NCBI GenBank assembly: GCA_033964015.1
Contig: CM066912.1
Location: 16,465,399-16,529,398, forward strand
Reading direction: 5' to 3'
From: Scolanthus callimorphus
Lineage: Eukaryota > Cnidaria > Anthozoa > Actiniaria > Edwardsiidae
DNA: 64,000 nucleotides
The notes below the pieces were generated by a model that was given only the letters and a program-made list of their open reading frames with translations, was not told where the DNA came from and did no database searches. The stretch's first letter is position 1, and every line of letters starts with the position of its first letter. A program made the position numbers and the translations under genes. Shown piece after piece: positions 19,190 to 30,070 of this stretch.

Positions 19190-20655
19190 TCACCTATTCA
19201 GTGGTCACCATGGTGTTTGTGACGTCACTGGGGATGACGTAATTATTATGTCGAATCTGCTTGCTTTTTGTAGCGGCAATGATAGGATATAAAAAGATAA
19301 GCTGAATCGAAAACCGTTTGCGTTTTGGGTTTATATTAGCTGAGTTATGATTTTTTAATAATTCGTATAAGGTTGGATCTACCTTAACAATTGAAAAAAT
19401 TACAAAATAATTAATTTTTGTAGGGTAACGTCATTACACAGTCAAATATCTTAGTATATAAGTTATACTAGTTGACTACAAAAGAATTGCAATCATTTCC
19501 ATTCTCGATCATCTATTTTGCGTGTTTAAAATCCAAAAATGTAAACTCATGACGTCATAGATTATGACGTCACAATCTAACAACGCTTTATATCTTCGCT
19601 CTAAGGACGAAATTCAAAATTTTAAAATCATACGATTTTAGATACCATTTTGCTTGACACTTAACAACAGAAATCGGTTCAATTGACGAAATACTCGAAA
19701 AAAATACCAGTAAGTTTGTTTTACCATACATTTGTTACTGTAACAAAATATTTAGGGGAGGGGGTCAATCTTTGAAAACTAGAACTCAGCTGTTTTTTAT
19801 GCTATCAACAAACGGTTTTCGGTTTTCAACATCTCTTGCTGAGGTGTATCATCGCCATTACATATCAAGCTTTTGCTCCACAAATGTTGCTCATAAGGCC
19901 GTGTCCCATACAAGGAAGTTACTTTCCTTATTTGGGAGATACGCGTGCTGTTAGCCTACCCTCGAGGTCAAAATCCCTAAACGAGCTCAAGTGGCTAACG
20001 TCTTTTATCCGTGATATTTTGCATCAAAAACACACCAAAAACATCGTGAATCGTAGTTAGTTTTCTTAAAAGGGCAAATCTAGGCTAAAATAGCGCTAAA
20101 AGTATCAAACCGGTTTCTTTCTATGGAAATTCATTAAATTTGCGTGTAGGATCGGAGACGAAAATAATATCCCCTTGAGATGTAAAAGATAAAACAACCG
20201 CCTACATCGTAACGGCATCCTGACAGTTCCAAATTCTTTAACTGCATATTTCTGCCTTTTACCACAGTTTCTCGATGTTGTAATATAATTTATGTGCAAA
20301 CCATACCGTCATAAGATGAAATAAAGCTGTTCTTTTGAGTTTTCAGGACAAAAAGGGAAAATTACGGCAGTTATTGCGGCGGGATACTAATAAACACACA
20401 CTTGACCTACAAGTCACGTTATCTATAGTTCCTAGACTCCCGGGATTCTGGTCGAGCGGTGAAATGAGCAGCGAAAGCTTGATATGCAGAAATAGTGCAT
20501 ATTCCAATTCGTAAAAATGATCAAACGATTGCGCAATATCTGGTGACGTCACAAAACATCATAATGACGTGAAAAGTAATGGAAAATATTTGTCATTGTG
20601 ATGTCATCCTATGTACCAAATTTGATCAAAATAGCTACTTGGGATGGAAAGTCAT
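19190..20655. other. Non-coding interior with scattered TGACGTCA sites
   Basis: TGACGTCA occurs near 19221, 19551, 19565 and 20545, echoing the CRE-like arrays elsewhere. No gene, RNA or clear repeat unit was recognised. Confidence 0.4.
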
Positions 20656-20936
20656 GTAGAGTCAATCGCCAAAAGCTGTCGTTTTGCCGACGTTGCAAAA
20701 CTTCCTTATTAGGAAATCCCCCTTACCTTATTTGGAAGGTCCGTAAGTACTTTTCCTCATATCTTAGCGAAAAAAGCAGGAAAATTGACCAAAACTTGCA
20801 GATACTCGAGAAACATCCTTCTCTTGGTCGCCATTTTGTTTTTACCCCCCACTGAGGGGCCTGAGTCAAGTTTTGAACACCACAGGCAACCCGCGCGGAT
20901 TTGCCATAAAACCGACAGCACTTTCTTGATATGGAT
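20656..20936. repeat. Second copy of the 283-bp MITE (left end different)
   Basis: From ATCGCCAAAAGCTGTCGTTT to TTTCTTGATATGG the sequence follows 18393-18663 closely in the same orientation. The CATATCAAGAAA left end is absent. Confidence 0.8.
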
Positions 20937-21288
20937 GACACATTTTGGGGGGTGGTTGGTGCCAGCGTGAAAAGTGGGTCTGGTTCGAAATGAGCATTGA
21001 AATCAAACCAAAGAGTGGAGGTGTCTTAAGAGCTGCATACCTTGTTGAATTTTAGTTGAATGGGAGCGAGTGTATGTTGGAACGAGTGACCAGTGGCTTG
21101 AAGTTCAGACCCGAATTGTCCCCTAAAAACCGAGAATCTACTCACAATATACACACCAGATCATAAAGTAAGTATTCTTTATTTGTTTCTATAGATATTT
21201 AAGACATTTTCAAACAATACCTGTGAGGCTGCAGTAATTTCTTCATGCCTTTTCAGTAAAGTCTAGTCTCTTTTATAGTGGCTTTTGA

Positions 21289-21548
21289 AAATTGCTTCTA
21301 TCTCTGGCGTGAAAAACCGAGAGAAAACGGACAGAACTCATCATTATCGGGGTTTCTTCCGGCTTCATCAGCGCCTTTAAATTTTGGTCTATTTGAAAAC
21401 TTTAAAACATTAAGAATGATACACTATCTGTTATGCATTGCATATTTTAATTTATAGCTGTTCTAACAAAGCGAAATAGATATAACACACCCTGGATATA
21501 TTGCTAAATCATCATTGATACATTATCATTAATACATATTATTGAAAA
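21289..21548. repeat. Dispersed 260-bp repeat, copy 2
   Basis: Nearly the same as 16622-16886, in direct orientation. It begins immediately at the outer end of the long inverted-repeat composite. Confidence 0.75.
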
Positions 21549-22488
21549 TGAGCATCTATACATTAATACCGTAAGAGAAATCGTGTCCGCACTCACTCCG
21601 CTTAGCCCTGAAGCTGTGCCGCCAAAAGAAGTTCGCAAACCTGCTGGAAATCTGGACAATGGGCGTGTTTTTGCTGGAAAAGATTCACCCTGGGCAAAGT
21701 TCTAATTCAAGCGATTTCAGCGATGGACAAAGCCGCCATCGCCGCCATGTTGAAAAAATCTCCCACAGAAACTAAAAAAGAACTCAGTTCGTTCAGCCGA
21801 AAGCACCAAAGACATTGAAACCTAAATAGTTCTCTTACAGATTACATACAGGAATGTGCAGGGATAAATCTAACTTGAAAGATTTGAGCTGAGAAAATTT
21901 TTCATTTAAGTTTCAACAAACGTACACACTACCTTGCTTCCCTCGGAGCACGCGCTAAATCATGCTAAGTCGAAGTGACACATTTACAAAACAAAGTCCG
22001 TGAAAGTGATGAATAATATTCTCTAAGTATAAATCCTGACGGCTCTATCGCAAAACGAAGGACACAATCTCGAAGAGAAGGAGGAAATCCCTCCAGTGGG
22101 CATGTTTTTTTTGTTGGAAAAGATTCACTTTGGGCTAAGTTCTAATTCAAGCTATCTTTTAAGCGAGGTATAAAGCCGAAAAGATATAAATAATATAAAC
22201 TAAAAACAATTATTTTTACTTGACCTGTTTCTTCTCTCCCCTCACTGAGATATGATAAACATACAAACAATTCCGAAGTCAAATTGCGCTTTCGATTTTC
22301 ACGGGTTCTTTGACCGATTTGAGAGACGGACACACGCGTGATTTTGTCGCACCAATCAGGGAGACCAGTGCAAAAAAAAGAATCCTTTTGGGCTCACTTC
22401 ATTTATTTCGGCATGGTGGGACGGGGTACTCATGCTGATGGGAGGTTAATAGTAATGTAAATCCACTGCAGTTTATGGAAGGGGTAAC
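21549..22488. other. Non-coding with one diverged internal duplication
   Basis: A phrase GGAAAAGATTCACCCTGGGC with AAGTTCTAATTCAAGC appears near 21676-21710 and again, diverged, near 22118-22155. No gene was recognised. Confidence 0.4.
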
Positions 22489-22650
22489 TTCGCGAGGGAG
22501 GCTCTGGTGACAGCCACCGACGCATGCGCGAGATTTAATACAGAGCCCCTGAGAGAAAGATCTTTCAGCGCATGCTCCAACGCTCAAAATCAGCCAATCA
22601 GCGACGGCCCTCAAATGGATGTCCCAAGAGCCTCCCCTGCGAGCAGATCA
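22489..22650. mobile_element. Imperfect inverted-repeat element
   Basis: CTTCGCGAGGGAGGCTCTGG at the left roughly pairs with CCAAGAGCCTCCCCTGCGAG at the right. The inner sequence holds CATGCGCGAG and GCGCATGCTCC. Confidence 0.4.
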
Positions 22651-23183
22651 GACGAGCCGGGGGCTCTGGGTACGAGAATGTTTTAGTTGTGAAGTTGGAG
22701 TGGATTGGCTACGAGTGGCTCAAGTTGTTCAGTTTCAAGGAAATGAGATTTTTTCAGATTTACGTTTGATTGAGCAAGCTGTCCAACTTAAATATTATAC
22801 ACAGAATATGGATGAATGTTATTCTCATTTCTATGTTTTACAATGGAACAAGATTAAGATGAATCTTAGACCAAACTCTTCGGAGCTCTTCGATCGACTT
22901 TAGTTGACATTTGCAGAAAATCTTCCAGAGGCACAAGTTTTAAACCACCAGTAAGAAAATAGATTTCAGTTTCAGTTCTGATTGTATGGTTTAGTTGTGC
23001 TCAGTTGTTTGATTAGATTTCCGAAACAAGTCATGTGATTGCTGTTTCTGAATTTCTGGCTTCCTCAGTCATAATTTCGAGTCATATCACTCGAAGTCAT
23101 AATTTCGGCTGTGTTTTTTTTTTCTGCCTTCGGACGCGAAACGCAGTCACGTGGGCTCGGACATTAGAAAGAAAAAAATATTT
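22651..23183. other. Non-coding, nothing recognised
   Basis: A 94-codon open frame at 22619-22903 (+) lacks any recognisable motif. No repeat structure was noted. Confidence 0.35.
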
Positions 23184-23257
23184 GTGTCCCCCCGCCGGGA
23201 TTCGAAATGGTAAGCGTTCGTTCTAAAGTACCGCGCGCTACCACCGCTAGCCACACA
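23184..23257 (-). ncRNA. tRNA-like sequence, probably a tRNA-derived SINE or pseudogene
   Basis: On the - strand, GTGTGGCTAGCGGTGGTAGC resembles the 5' end and A box of a tRNA, and CATTTCGAATCCCGG resembles the B box. The first four bases can pair with the last four (GTGT/ACAC). The inner acceptor and T stems pair poorly and no anticodon can be assigned with confidence. Confidence 0.35.
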
Positions 23258-24074
23258 AGCTGATTGAATGCTGGGCGCCATATTTATCTTAACCAAGAGT
23301 GGATTACCAAGAGTTTCCATATTTACTATGTACGCCCGAATCACAGTCAGAAAAGTGAAACTAGAACTAGGATTGCCGCGAAAATTCGTCATCCACAGGG
23401 TTCCCACTTTCTAGCCACGCAAACAGTTGTGAGATCCAGCCTAAAATAAATCCCAGATCAATCGAAAAACCTTTAAAGTCGCAAAGATAAGGTAGGATAT
23501 TCTCTATTTGTTGTGTATTGGGTATACGAGCATTCGAACCTGAGCATTCGAATACTTTCGCGCGCGAAATTCAAATCTAAAAATAGACACTTTTCTGACT
23601 GTGATGTGGACAAATACTGTACGAAAGATTCTAACTCTTGTTAATCCATTCTTGTCTTAACCGATTATCCTGTAACTTGTTGCGAATATTACATCAGCCG
23701 GTATTTCATGTACAACAGTATCAATCAAATGGACCAAACTGGGCTTTGTTTTCGTGAAAAATGCACATATTAATCGAATGTAGCCCTGAAATGTTAAGAG
23801 AGAGGTTTTACAAAAATATTCCCCGAAAAGCTTTTCCGGGTCTCCTAACATTTTCATTAAGAAAAGCAGATTTTAGTGACTGTGTATTTTGGCTTCTAGT
23901 CTTTAATAAAGAAGGGAAAAGCGAAAATATTACTGCTGCATTTTATTAAAACTGAAATGTTGTTCAAAGCAACTGACCTTACGTCGCTTTCAATGGCCTC
24001 TGAGCGGAAATTTAGTTGAGGTCGCGTAATCCGATAGTTAATTAATATCCGGCTCTTAACCTGTCAGTTAGGGA
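23258..24074. other. AT-rich non-coding sequence
   Basis: No coding frame with recognisable motif, RNA or repeat was seen. Confidence 0.35.
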
Positions 24075-24684
24075 CGTGTCATTATTTAGCGGGGGGGGGG
24101 GGGGGGGGGAGGGCTCCTATTTTTGTGGGGAGGGTCCTAATTTTTTTCGAGTGTCTAAAGGGAGGGTCCAAATTTTTTTCACTCCTATTTGGGGGAGGGT
24201 CATAATTTTTTTCAGCAACATTTGGACGATGAAGAGGGTAAAACAAATGGCGATAGTGGTTATTTCAGCAACTTCTCCATAAAAATTTCGGCGCGCTTCG
24301 CGCGCATAAACAATGACATACTATACTCTTTTACCTATGAGGACACTACCGTTGACCAGAACAAGTTATCTTGACAAGGAAAATCAAACTTTCCCAGAAT
24401 TTCCCTGCAAATGATAGGCCTGGAGGGCAAGTCACTATATGTTTGAAAGAAGACCCCTTAGGTAAGCGTGAGTTTTCGACGTTACAAGCATATAAATTCG
24501 TCCGTTGGGCCGCGCTTCGCGCACATAAATATTGAATAACTTCGTCATTTGCGGAGCGCAGTTGTGCGCATGAATAATATAACCTAACCTATATTGTTGA
24601 GGTAGTGTACTTCTGACAAGCTTTGTTTACTATGCCACACACAAAACATGTTCATCTACCCTTTCTCTGAGGCTTGATGAAATG

Positions 24685-24707
24685 CGATGAACAAACAAAC
24701 AAACAAA
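24685..24707. repeat. (ACAA)n microsatellite
   Basis: About five tandem ACAA units. Confidence 0.7.
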
Positions 24708-24909
24708 CGTTTATCAAAATTTGGGCACGCTTCGCGCGCAACGAAGGATATGCGAGCCCGTTTTTCTGTAAAATGTCTACAGTACTAGGTCAAACAGGGG
24801 ACGGGAGATGTGGGATTACGTTAATCATTGCACTTAGAGGGAGGATCACAGTATTTTACCTGTGTATTATAAACATCCTCACGTAAATAATCGAGGCGAT
24901 GAATAATAT

Positions 24910-25697
24910 ATGCACCAGTCAATTGACACCCGGCCCCCACCCCCGGGACAGGGCGGGAAAGTAACGCGGTCAGGCCGGGGATTTAACACATTTAATCTAC
25001 GGAAGGGCAAGGAGTTTAACACGGACCTTCTATAGTGGGAATATTCAGCGGGGCATTAACGGGGAATTAACACTGAGCCAGAAGTGAAAGTTCTCTCTGA
25101 AGCCTTGAAAGAGAGATTCCAGCAACGAGTTCTATATCATTTTCTAGTTTTATTTCACTCATTATGTTGAAAATTTCGGCGCGCTTCGCGCGCATAAGGA
25201 ATGACATCTAATCTAGTTTTAGAGAACTTGCCCAAAGAAAACAATACGCTTGTGGCGCTTAAATGGAATGTGTACGAATGTCGTTTCAAGCATGTGTATC
25301 TTGGCAAGGATAAATGAAAACCCCCAAAAGCAATCCAGTGATACGCCTGGTTGGCAGTCAATATGTTCCAAAGAAGTGAGTTCGACGTTACAATCTGCAT
25401 AGAAATTCGTTTTTGGGCTGCGCTTCACGCACATGAATCATAATAATTTGTAGCGCGTGAAGAATAAAAACAACAGGCTTTTTTACTACACGCAGAAAAT
25501 AAAACGTTTATCTTTTCTCTGGAGGCTTGATGAAATGTGTTTATGAAAATAAAGACGCGTTTCGCCATGTTGCAAAAGTGTCCTCGGGGGCCTGGAGCTT
25601 TAACAACGACCATGTCCCTGGTGACCGGGAAAATAGTAACATTAAACACTTAGTGAATGTTAAATTGGGGGGCCGTGATGTCAATTGACTGGTGCAT
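24910..25697. mobile_element. Nested 788-bp TIR element
   Basis: ATGCACCAGTCAATTGACA at the left with CCCGGCCCCC pairs with GGGGGGCCG and TGTCAATTGACTGGTGCAT at the right. It lies wholly inside the poly-G element. Confidence 0.75.
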
Positions 25698-25940
25698 GAC
25701 AGAAGTAAGAAAAAAGTAGTTCTGTTATTAAGAAGAAAGAAAAAGACATTACATCACTTGGACAATCTATCTAACAGGTTTTTCAGTAATTAATTGCATG
25801 GGGAGGGTCCCAATTGTTTTAACCTATGACTGGGGGAGGGTCACATTTTTTTTGTCATGTTCAAGGGGAGGGTCCTAATTTTTTTTAGCCTTGTTTGAAA
25901 AGATGGGAGCCCTACCCCCCCCCCGGTAAATAAAGACACG

Positions 25941-26990
25941 TTTCTAAGCTTAAATATTTTGTGTACGATTAGCAAGTCGCAATTACTTCTTTCACGTTCT
26001 TTGTGAACTTTTACAGTGTAAAGAGCAAAATTCACTTCTTCGAGTATATTAAAAAGCTAACTTACCTGTATCAGGTTATCCCTGCCTTTATACTGTTAGA
26101 AGGCATGTTTAACTACCCCGTGTAGTGCCTAAACGTGCTAGAAAACAGCCTCTCGTGACGAGAAAGAAACAAATCACATTAAAAATGGCGATCGGGTTGC
26201 CATCCGAATGCTCCAACTTGGAAGTAGTTAGATCGCATCAGCGAATTCATCCAGTAACACTTCCCATCGATTCTTGTTGTTTAGCCATAGTTTGTTGCTT
26301 CTGTAATAGCTAAAATGCTGTGAAAACTTCGTGCTTTGCAAGAAATTACGCATTCCAGTGCGACTAGAAGCTCGTTCGATTCCCGGGTAAAAATATAGGT
26401 TCCACATCGAAGTCCCAAATCTCGAGTATTGCATCGATTTTCGTCGTGTTTTCGATAAACTTCACAAGCTCCAACCATGTCCGCCATGTTTCCGTCCTCT
26501 CAGTGTCATTCTCTGCTTTCTAGGGCTTTTTTCATTGGTTCTAAAACAATCGCTATTCTTTCCCGAGGGGACATCAAATCAGCTGAGAGCGTTGCTACGA
26601 GCAACGAGCCCGTCCGCGATCCAATTGGTACAGCGTTCTTCCCCATGAATCTAGAACTAAATTTCCGCTCTGAAAGCGACGTCGCATTGTATGTTTTGAC
26701 AACTGCCTCTCGCTCGACCTTAATGCTTTATCGACACATGTAAGCAGTTCCGCTTTGAGTGGAAAAATCCTTAGAATATTTCCCAATGACCTCAAAGCGA
26801 TTTCCAAGTTTGCGAATTCTTGCTTACAAATAAGCTTTTTCTTAGAATTAATGAAGCAACAAAGTATTTTCGTCGGGAAAAAGAAGAAAACAATGTTTTT
26901 AAACGTACTAATGACAGTTCAATCGAATAAGTTTTTAAATTCAATTTAAGATTTCTTAAGATTTAACATTTCGATTCTATATAGACATAA
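25941..26990. other. Non-coding apart from one small candidate ORF
   Basis: Apart from the small - strand frame at 26281-26487, no gene or repeat was recognised. Confidence 0.35.
26281..26487 (-). CDS. Small ORF of unknown function, possible first exon
   Basis: A 68-codon frame opens with ATGGCGGACATGGTTGGAGC (MADMVGACEVYRKHDEN), in a context typical of animal start codons (a purine at -3), and ends in TAA. It contains LGLRCGTYIFTRESNE and ALECVISCKARSF. There is no signal peptide, membrane segment or known domain. It could be a complete micropeptide, a first exon with a missed donor, or chance. Confidence 0.2.
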   Translation of the reverse strand: MADMVGACEVYRKHDENRCNTRDLGLRCGTYIFTRESNELLVALECVISCKARSFHSILAITEATNYG

Positions 26991-26994
26991 ATAT

Positions 26995-27380
26995 AGACAG
27001 AAGCCCGATGACCGGTAAGCGCAGAGCGCCGGGCTTGTGTGCGGGAGGTTGGGAGTTATGTGCGGGAGGTTGGCAGGAACAACACTCGGGGTCTTTTCTA
27101 AACAATTGAGGAGAAGGTGCTGCCGTTGCTCTAACATCTGCAAATGTTTAGACCTTCCCGTCTTCTCGGATAAGGACGTTAAACCGTAGGTCCCGTCTCT
27201 CACATACATTACACTAACCGGAACCAGAGGGACGTTAAAGAACCACGAGAAAGAACCACCATACTAATACACACTCATTGTTATAAAAACTAGTTTCTAT
27301 AGGATGAGTTATCCATACATGTAAAGCGCTTAGAGCTTTGAGGATACCTAAGCACCTACTTTACTTACTTACTTACTAGA
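26995..27380 (+). mobile_element. LINE/SINE 3' region with (TTAC)n tail
   Basis: The run CTCGGATAAGGACGTTAAAC, CGTAGGTCCCG, GGACGTTAAAGAACCAC, and TAAAGCGCTTAGAGC, ending in TTACTTACTTAC (27359-27376), looks like the 3' UTR and tail of a non-LTR retrotransposon or a SINE sharing it. No coding part is present. Confidence 0.5.
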
Positions 27381-27461
27381 AGCCCGAGTTCAAGCAGTTA
27401 TGCGTCTTGTTTGATAAAATTCACCCACGAGTACGATTCTTTATCAATCATGTTCGATACT

Positions 27462-27468
<7 letters not shown>

Positions 27469-27496
<28 letters not shown>
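27469..27496. repeat. (CT)n microsatellite at the left duplication boundary
   Basis: About 14 CT units immediately precede copy 1 of the large duplication. Equivalent tracts lie at 40096-40143 and 51171-51203. Confidence 0.9.
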
Positions 27497-27501
<5 letters not shown>

Positions 27502-29199
27502 GGAAAAGTGTGGCGGTTTTGTAACTTCATTTTCTCTCTTCGTTATTTCTATTCCAAATTGAGTAATTTGTTGTCTACTTTCCTTCATCAGACATAGCTA
27601 CCATTAAGCTAGTTGTGGTACAAAAATGGCTAGTAGCTCAAACGAAGTAAAAACGTACGGAAGCTTTTCCTTTCATTCGGGTTACAAAACCGCCACATAC
27701 GGTGGTAAAACTAATAAAAAGTGGTAAAAATCAAAAGTTGGATCAATGTGTAGCTATCGGGGCCTTAGAAGGATCCCATACCATTCTCTTTTTCCCCACC
27801 AAGCTTTTAAAAAGAGTCCGCCGAGGGATCCGTTCATGTCCTGTACAAGTATAATGTCCACCACCCCTACGTGTTGTACGAAAAATCGCTATTAGCTAAA
27901 AATGACTTTTTTAAGATCGATGATGAATTTTGAAAAAAGCTAAAACGGAGAAACGTCGTTTTGCTACGAACATTTAGAACAGTTATCAGAGAATAAGTTC
28001 ACTAAAAATCACCGTGATAAGATGTTGTTTTCCACAAAATTAAATGATTTTCTCGTTCGCATGTCTAATGTTACAAAACCGCCACTTTTGCCATATACTT
28101 CTGATGACCAATATTTCAGATAAAATTGTGAGAGAATTAACCTTTTTTGGACTAAAAAGACTCTCTATCGTGCTTTTGCTTTGCACACAAAAGTTCATGT
28201 GTGTTGCTTAAAAATGAAGGAAATGGCGTTAATTTTTATGTTTGCCTGATCAGTGAGATTTCGCGCGCGTTTTTTCGCCGCCTCGAGTATGTAGGGGGTG
28301 CATGATCCCATCGAACATCCCCGATTTTTTCATTTTTTAGTTACTGTCAAATGCACTTTTATCAAACAAGAAATAGATACCAGTGATTTTATATAAAAAC
28401 TACAAGCACTTAGGCATTTTTAATACTTTTTTTTTTTACAGTACAGCAGTTCCTAGGCACAAAATGTCCTCTGCCGTGCGTGCCGTACTACCGGCGATCT
28501 CAATGTTCGTTTCCTTGAACGGTCGGCAACGGCGGTTTTGATAATTATGCGAGATCTACTGCACCGATTTATTTAATTGTGTTTTGAAAGTGTTCCCTGA
28601 ATCAAATATCTAAACAACCCGGCAGCTTTTGCAAAACCCCTAAGCGATGTTTGTGTTACCGAAGGAACGGTTTGATTGTTAAGAGCGAATGCACACAAAA
28701 AATCGAGCAAAATCAGCAAAGTGCGGCCGCAGTTCAAAACCTGATGTACCATAATTTCAGTTTATAGGAAGGTTTTGATGAGTTTACAAACCTGTTGAGG
28801 TTTGTTTTTCGAAATACGTTCACATGTAGTAATTATTTCAGAATTTCGATTTTGCCGTCTGGTGCTTGGCGCCCGTTTCTCGAATTGCCCGAGAACTTTG
28901 TTTTGAAATTTTTCATGGATTTATCAAAAAGTTTTTTCTTTTCTTTTCTACCCTGCTGATTTGAATAGTCTATAACCCCCTTTTCGTAGTTATTGCTATT
29001 CTATAATATTTATAGAATTACGTTAGTTTAAACCGAACTTTTCGAGCACCCGAAAAACTCTGGTGAAAAACAATGGAACGTTTTCGGGAGCAACTGACCT
29101 CCCGAGACTTCTCGGGTGATTTTTCTTCGATTTGAGGGTTTGAATGAAATCGAAAATTTCTTTTTTGAGACGTAAACAGTATACATATTTAACAATTAG
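27497..29199. other. Non-coding unit of copy 1
   Basis: No gene was recognised. TTACAAAACCGCCAC occurs at 27682-27696 and 28071-28085 and inverted at 27510-27524. CCCGAGAA/TTCTCGGG-type palindromic phrases recur near 28888, 29100 and 29585. The equivalent in copy 2 is 40144-41845. Confidence 0.5.
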
Positions 29200-29293
29200 A
29201 GTACGAGTTCGAGTTTTCTGTGAGTCAAAAGATAGTTAACAAAGCGCGTAGCGCCGAGTTGGCTATTTGACTCAAAGAAAACGAGAACGAGTA
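29200..29293. repeat. Foldback hairpin beside a TIR element
   Basis: Arms around TACGAGTTCGAGTTTTCT and GAGTCAAA are mirrored (TTGACTCAAAGAAAACGAG). The centre is AAGCGCGTAGCGCCGAG. It lies 10 bp from the TIR element at 29304. Copy 2 has the same structure at about 41846-41939. Confidence 0.7.
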
Positions 29294-29303
29294 GTCTGAT
29301 TGT

Positions 29304-29485
29304 TTAGTAGAAACCCACTAGCATACTACCTTCGATTTGTTGCTTAAACGTATTTATTTCAATGGTTTTGAAGAGTTTTACGCTAGCGATTTCGCTACTC
29401 ACTATCTATTACGTGATAGATAGTGAGTTAGCGTAGCCAATCAGATTGCAGGATTCGTGATAGTATGCGAGTGGGTTTCTACTAA
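29304..29485. mobile_element. 182-bp TA-flanked MITE
   Basis: TTAGTAGAAACCCACTAGCA at the left is mirrored by TGCGAGTGGGTTTCTACTAA at the right. An inner palindrome at 29397-29428 centres on CTATTACGTGATAG. The copy-2 equivalent is 41950-42131. Confidence 0.8.
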
Positions 29486-30070
29486 TCACGGATAAGGAAG
29501 TTGTAGACCATATAAATCATCAGGGTAGAAAAGAAGGCAAAAAACTTGGGGATCAATCTATTTAAATTTCAAAACAACTTTTCGGGCCCGAGAATTCTCG
29601 GGCGTTTCGCCAGAAACGGCCCACTGCTGACAAAGGTAAAATCGCCCAACTATAGACACTTGCTCGGCGTGACTTCCCAACCAAATTCACAGGCAATCTC
29701 AACACTTAATTTTATCAAGACAGATATCTAGCATTCTATTTACGATCGATTTGCGATTCAGTGCAGCGTTAATTTGAGGCGAGCAACCATCTGACACAAC
29801 CATCTAAATAACAGCAAAAAACTAACTCGAATTTTCGATATATGCCCACTAGAGATACCTAATATCCGAACAGAAGTTTGGTACTCATAGCGAACGCTTT
29901 ACAATTCGGTGACGATATTATAATATTTTAGTGAAACTGACCTTAAATTTGACCTTTGAACTAGACATCACGATGGTCATATTACTATTGGAGCCCGACA
30001 AGAGTAGGGAATGATGACTAGAACTAGCGTACCAATACCTGGTGGAAGGTATCGGGATGGGGAGCGATGT
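29486..30070. other. Non-coding, nothing recognised
   Basis: AT-rich sequence between the MITE and the satellite; it includes the palindromic CCCGAGAATTCTCGGG at 29585-29600. Confidence 0.35.

Larger units (their letters stand above)
18165..21287. mobile_element. Long inverted-repeat composite with nested elements
   Basis: The left arm (18165-18379 and 18664-18720) is inverted at about 21040-21287; recognisable pairs include AGGCATGAAGAAATTGCTGC with its complement near 21228-21250 and GATCTGGTGTGTATATTGTG with 21144-21163. A further inverted pair around ACCAACCACCCCCC lies at 19066-19080 and 20943-20960. Nested in it are a MITE at 18380-18662, whose main part recurs at 20656-20936, and a MITE at 18744-18932. 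No transposase was recognised in the 3.1 kb. Confidence 0.65.
24075..25940. mobile_element. 1.87-kb TIR element with poly-G termini
   Basis: The left end CGTGTCATTATTTAGC runs into a G tract of about 18 and then AGGGCTCC. The right end is its complement (GGGAGCCCTA, a C tract, GGTAAATAAAGACACG). Inside both ends lie repeated GGGGAGGGTCCTAATTTTTT-type blocks. The interior holds repeated GCGCGCTTCGCGCGCATAA motifs (near 24290, 24515, 24728, 25174 and 25416) and a nested element at 24910-25697. No transposase was seen. Confidence 0.75.

Noticed and set aside
22619..22903. 94-codon open frame
   Set aside because: No motif, no conservation evidence in the window, partly within an inverted repeat.
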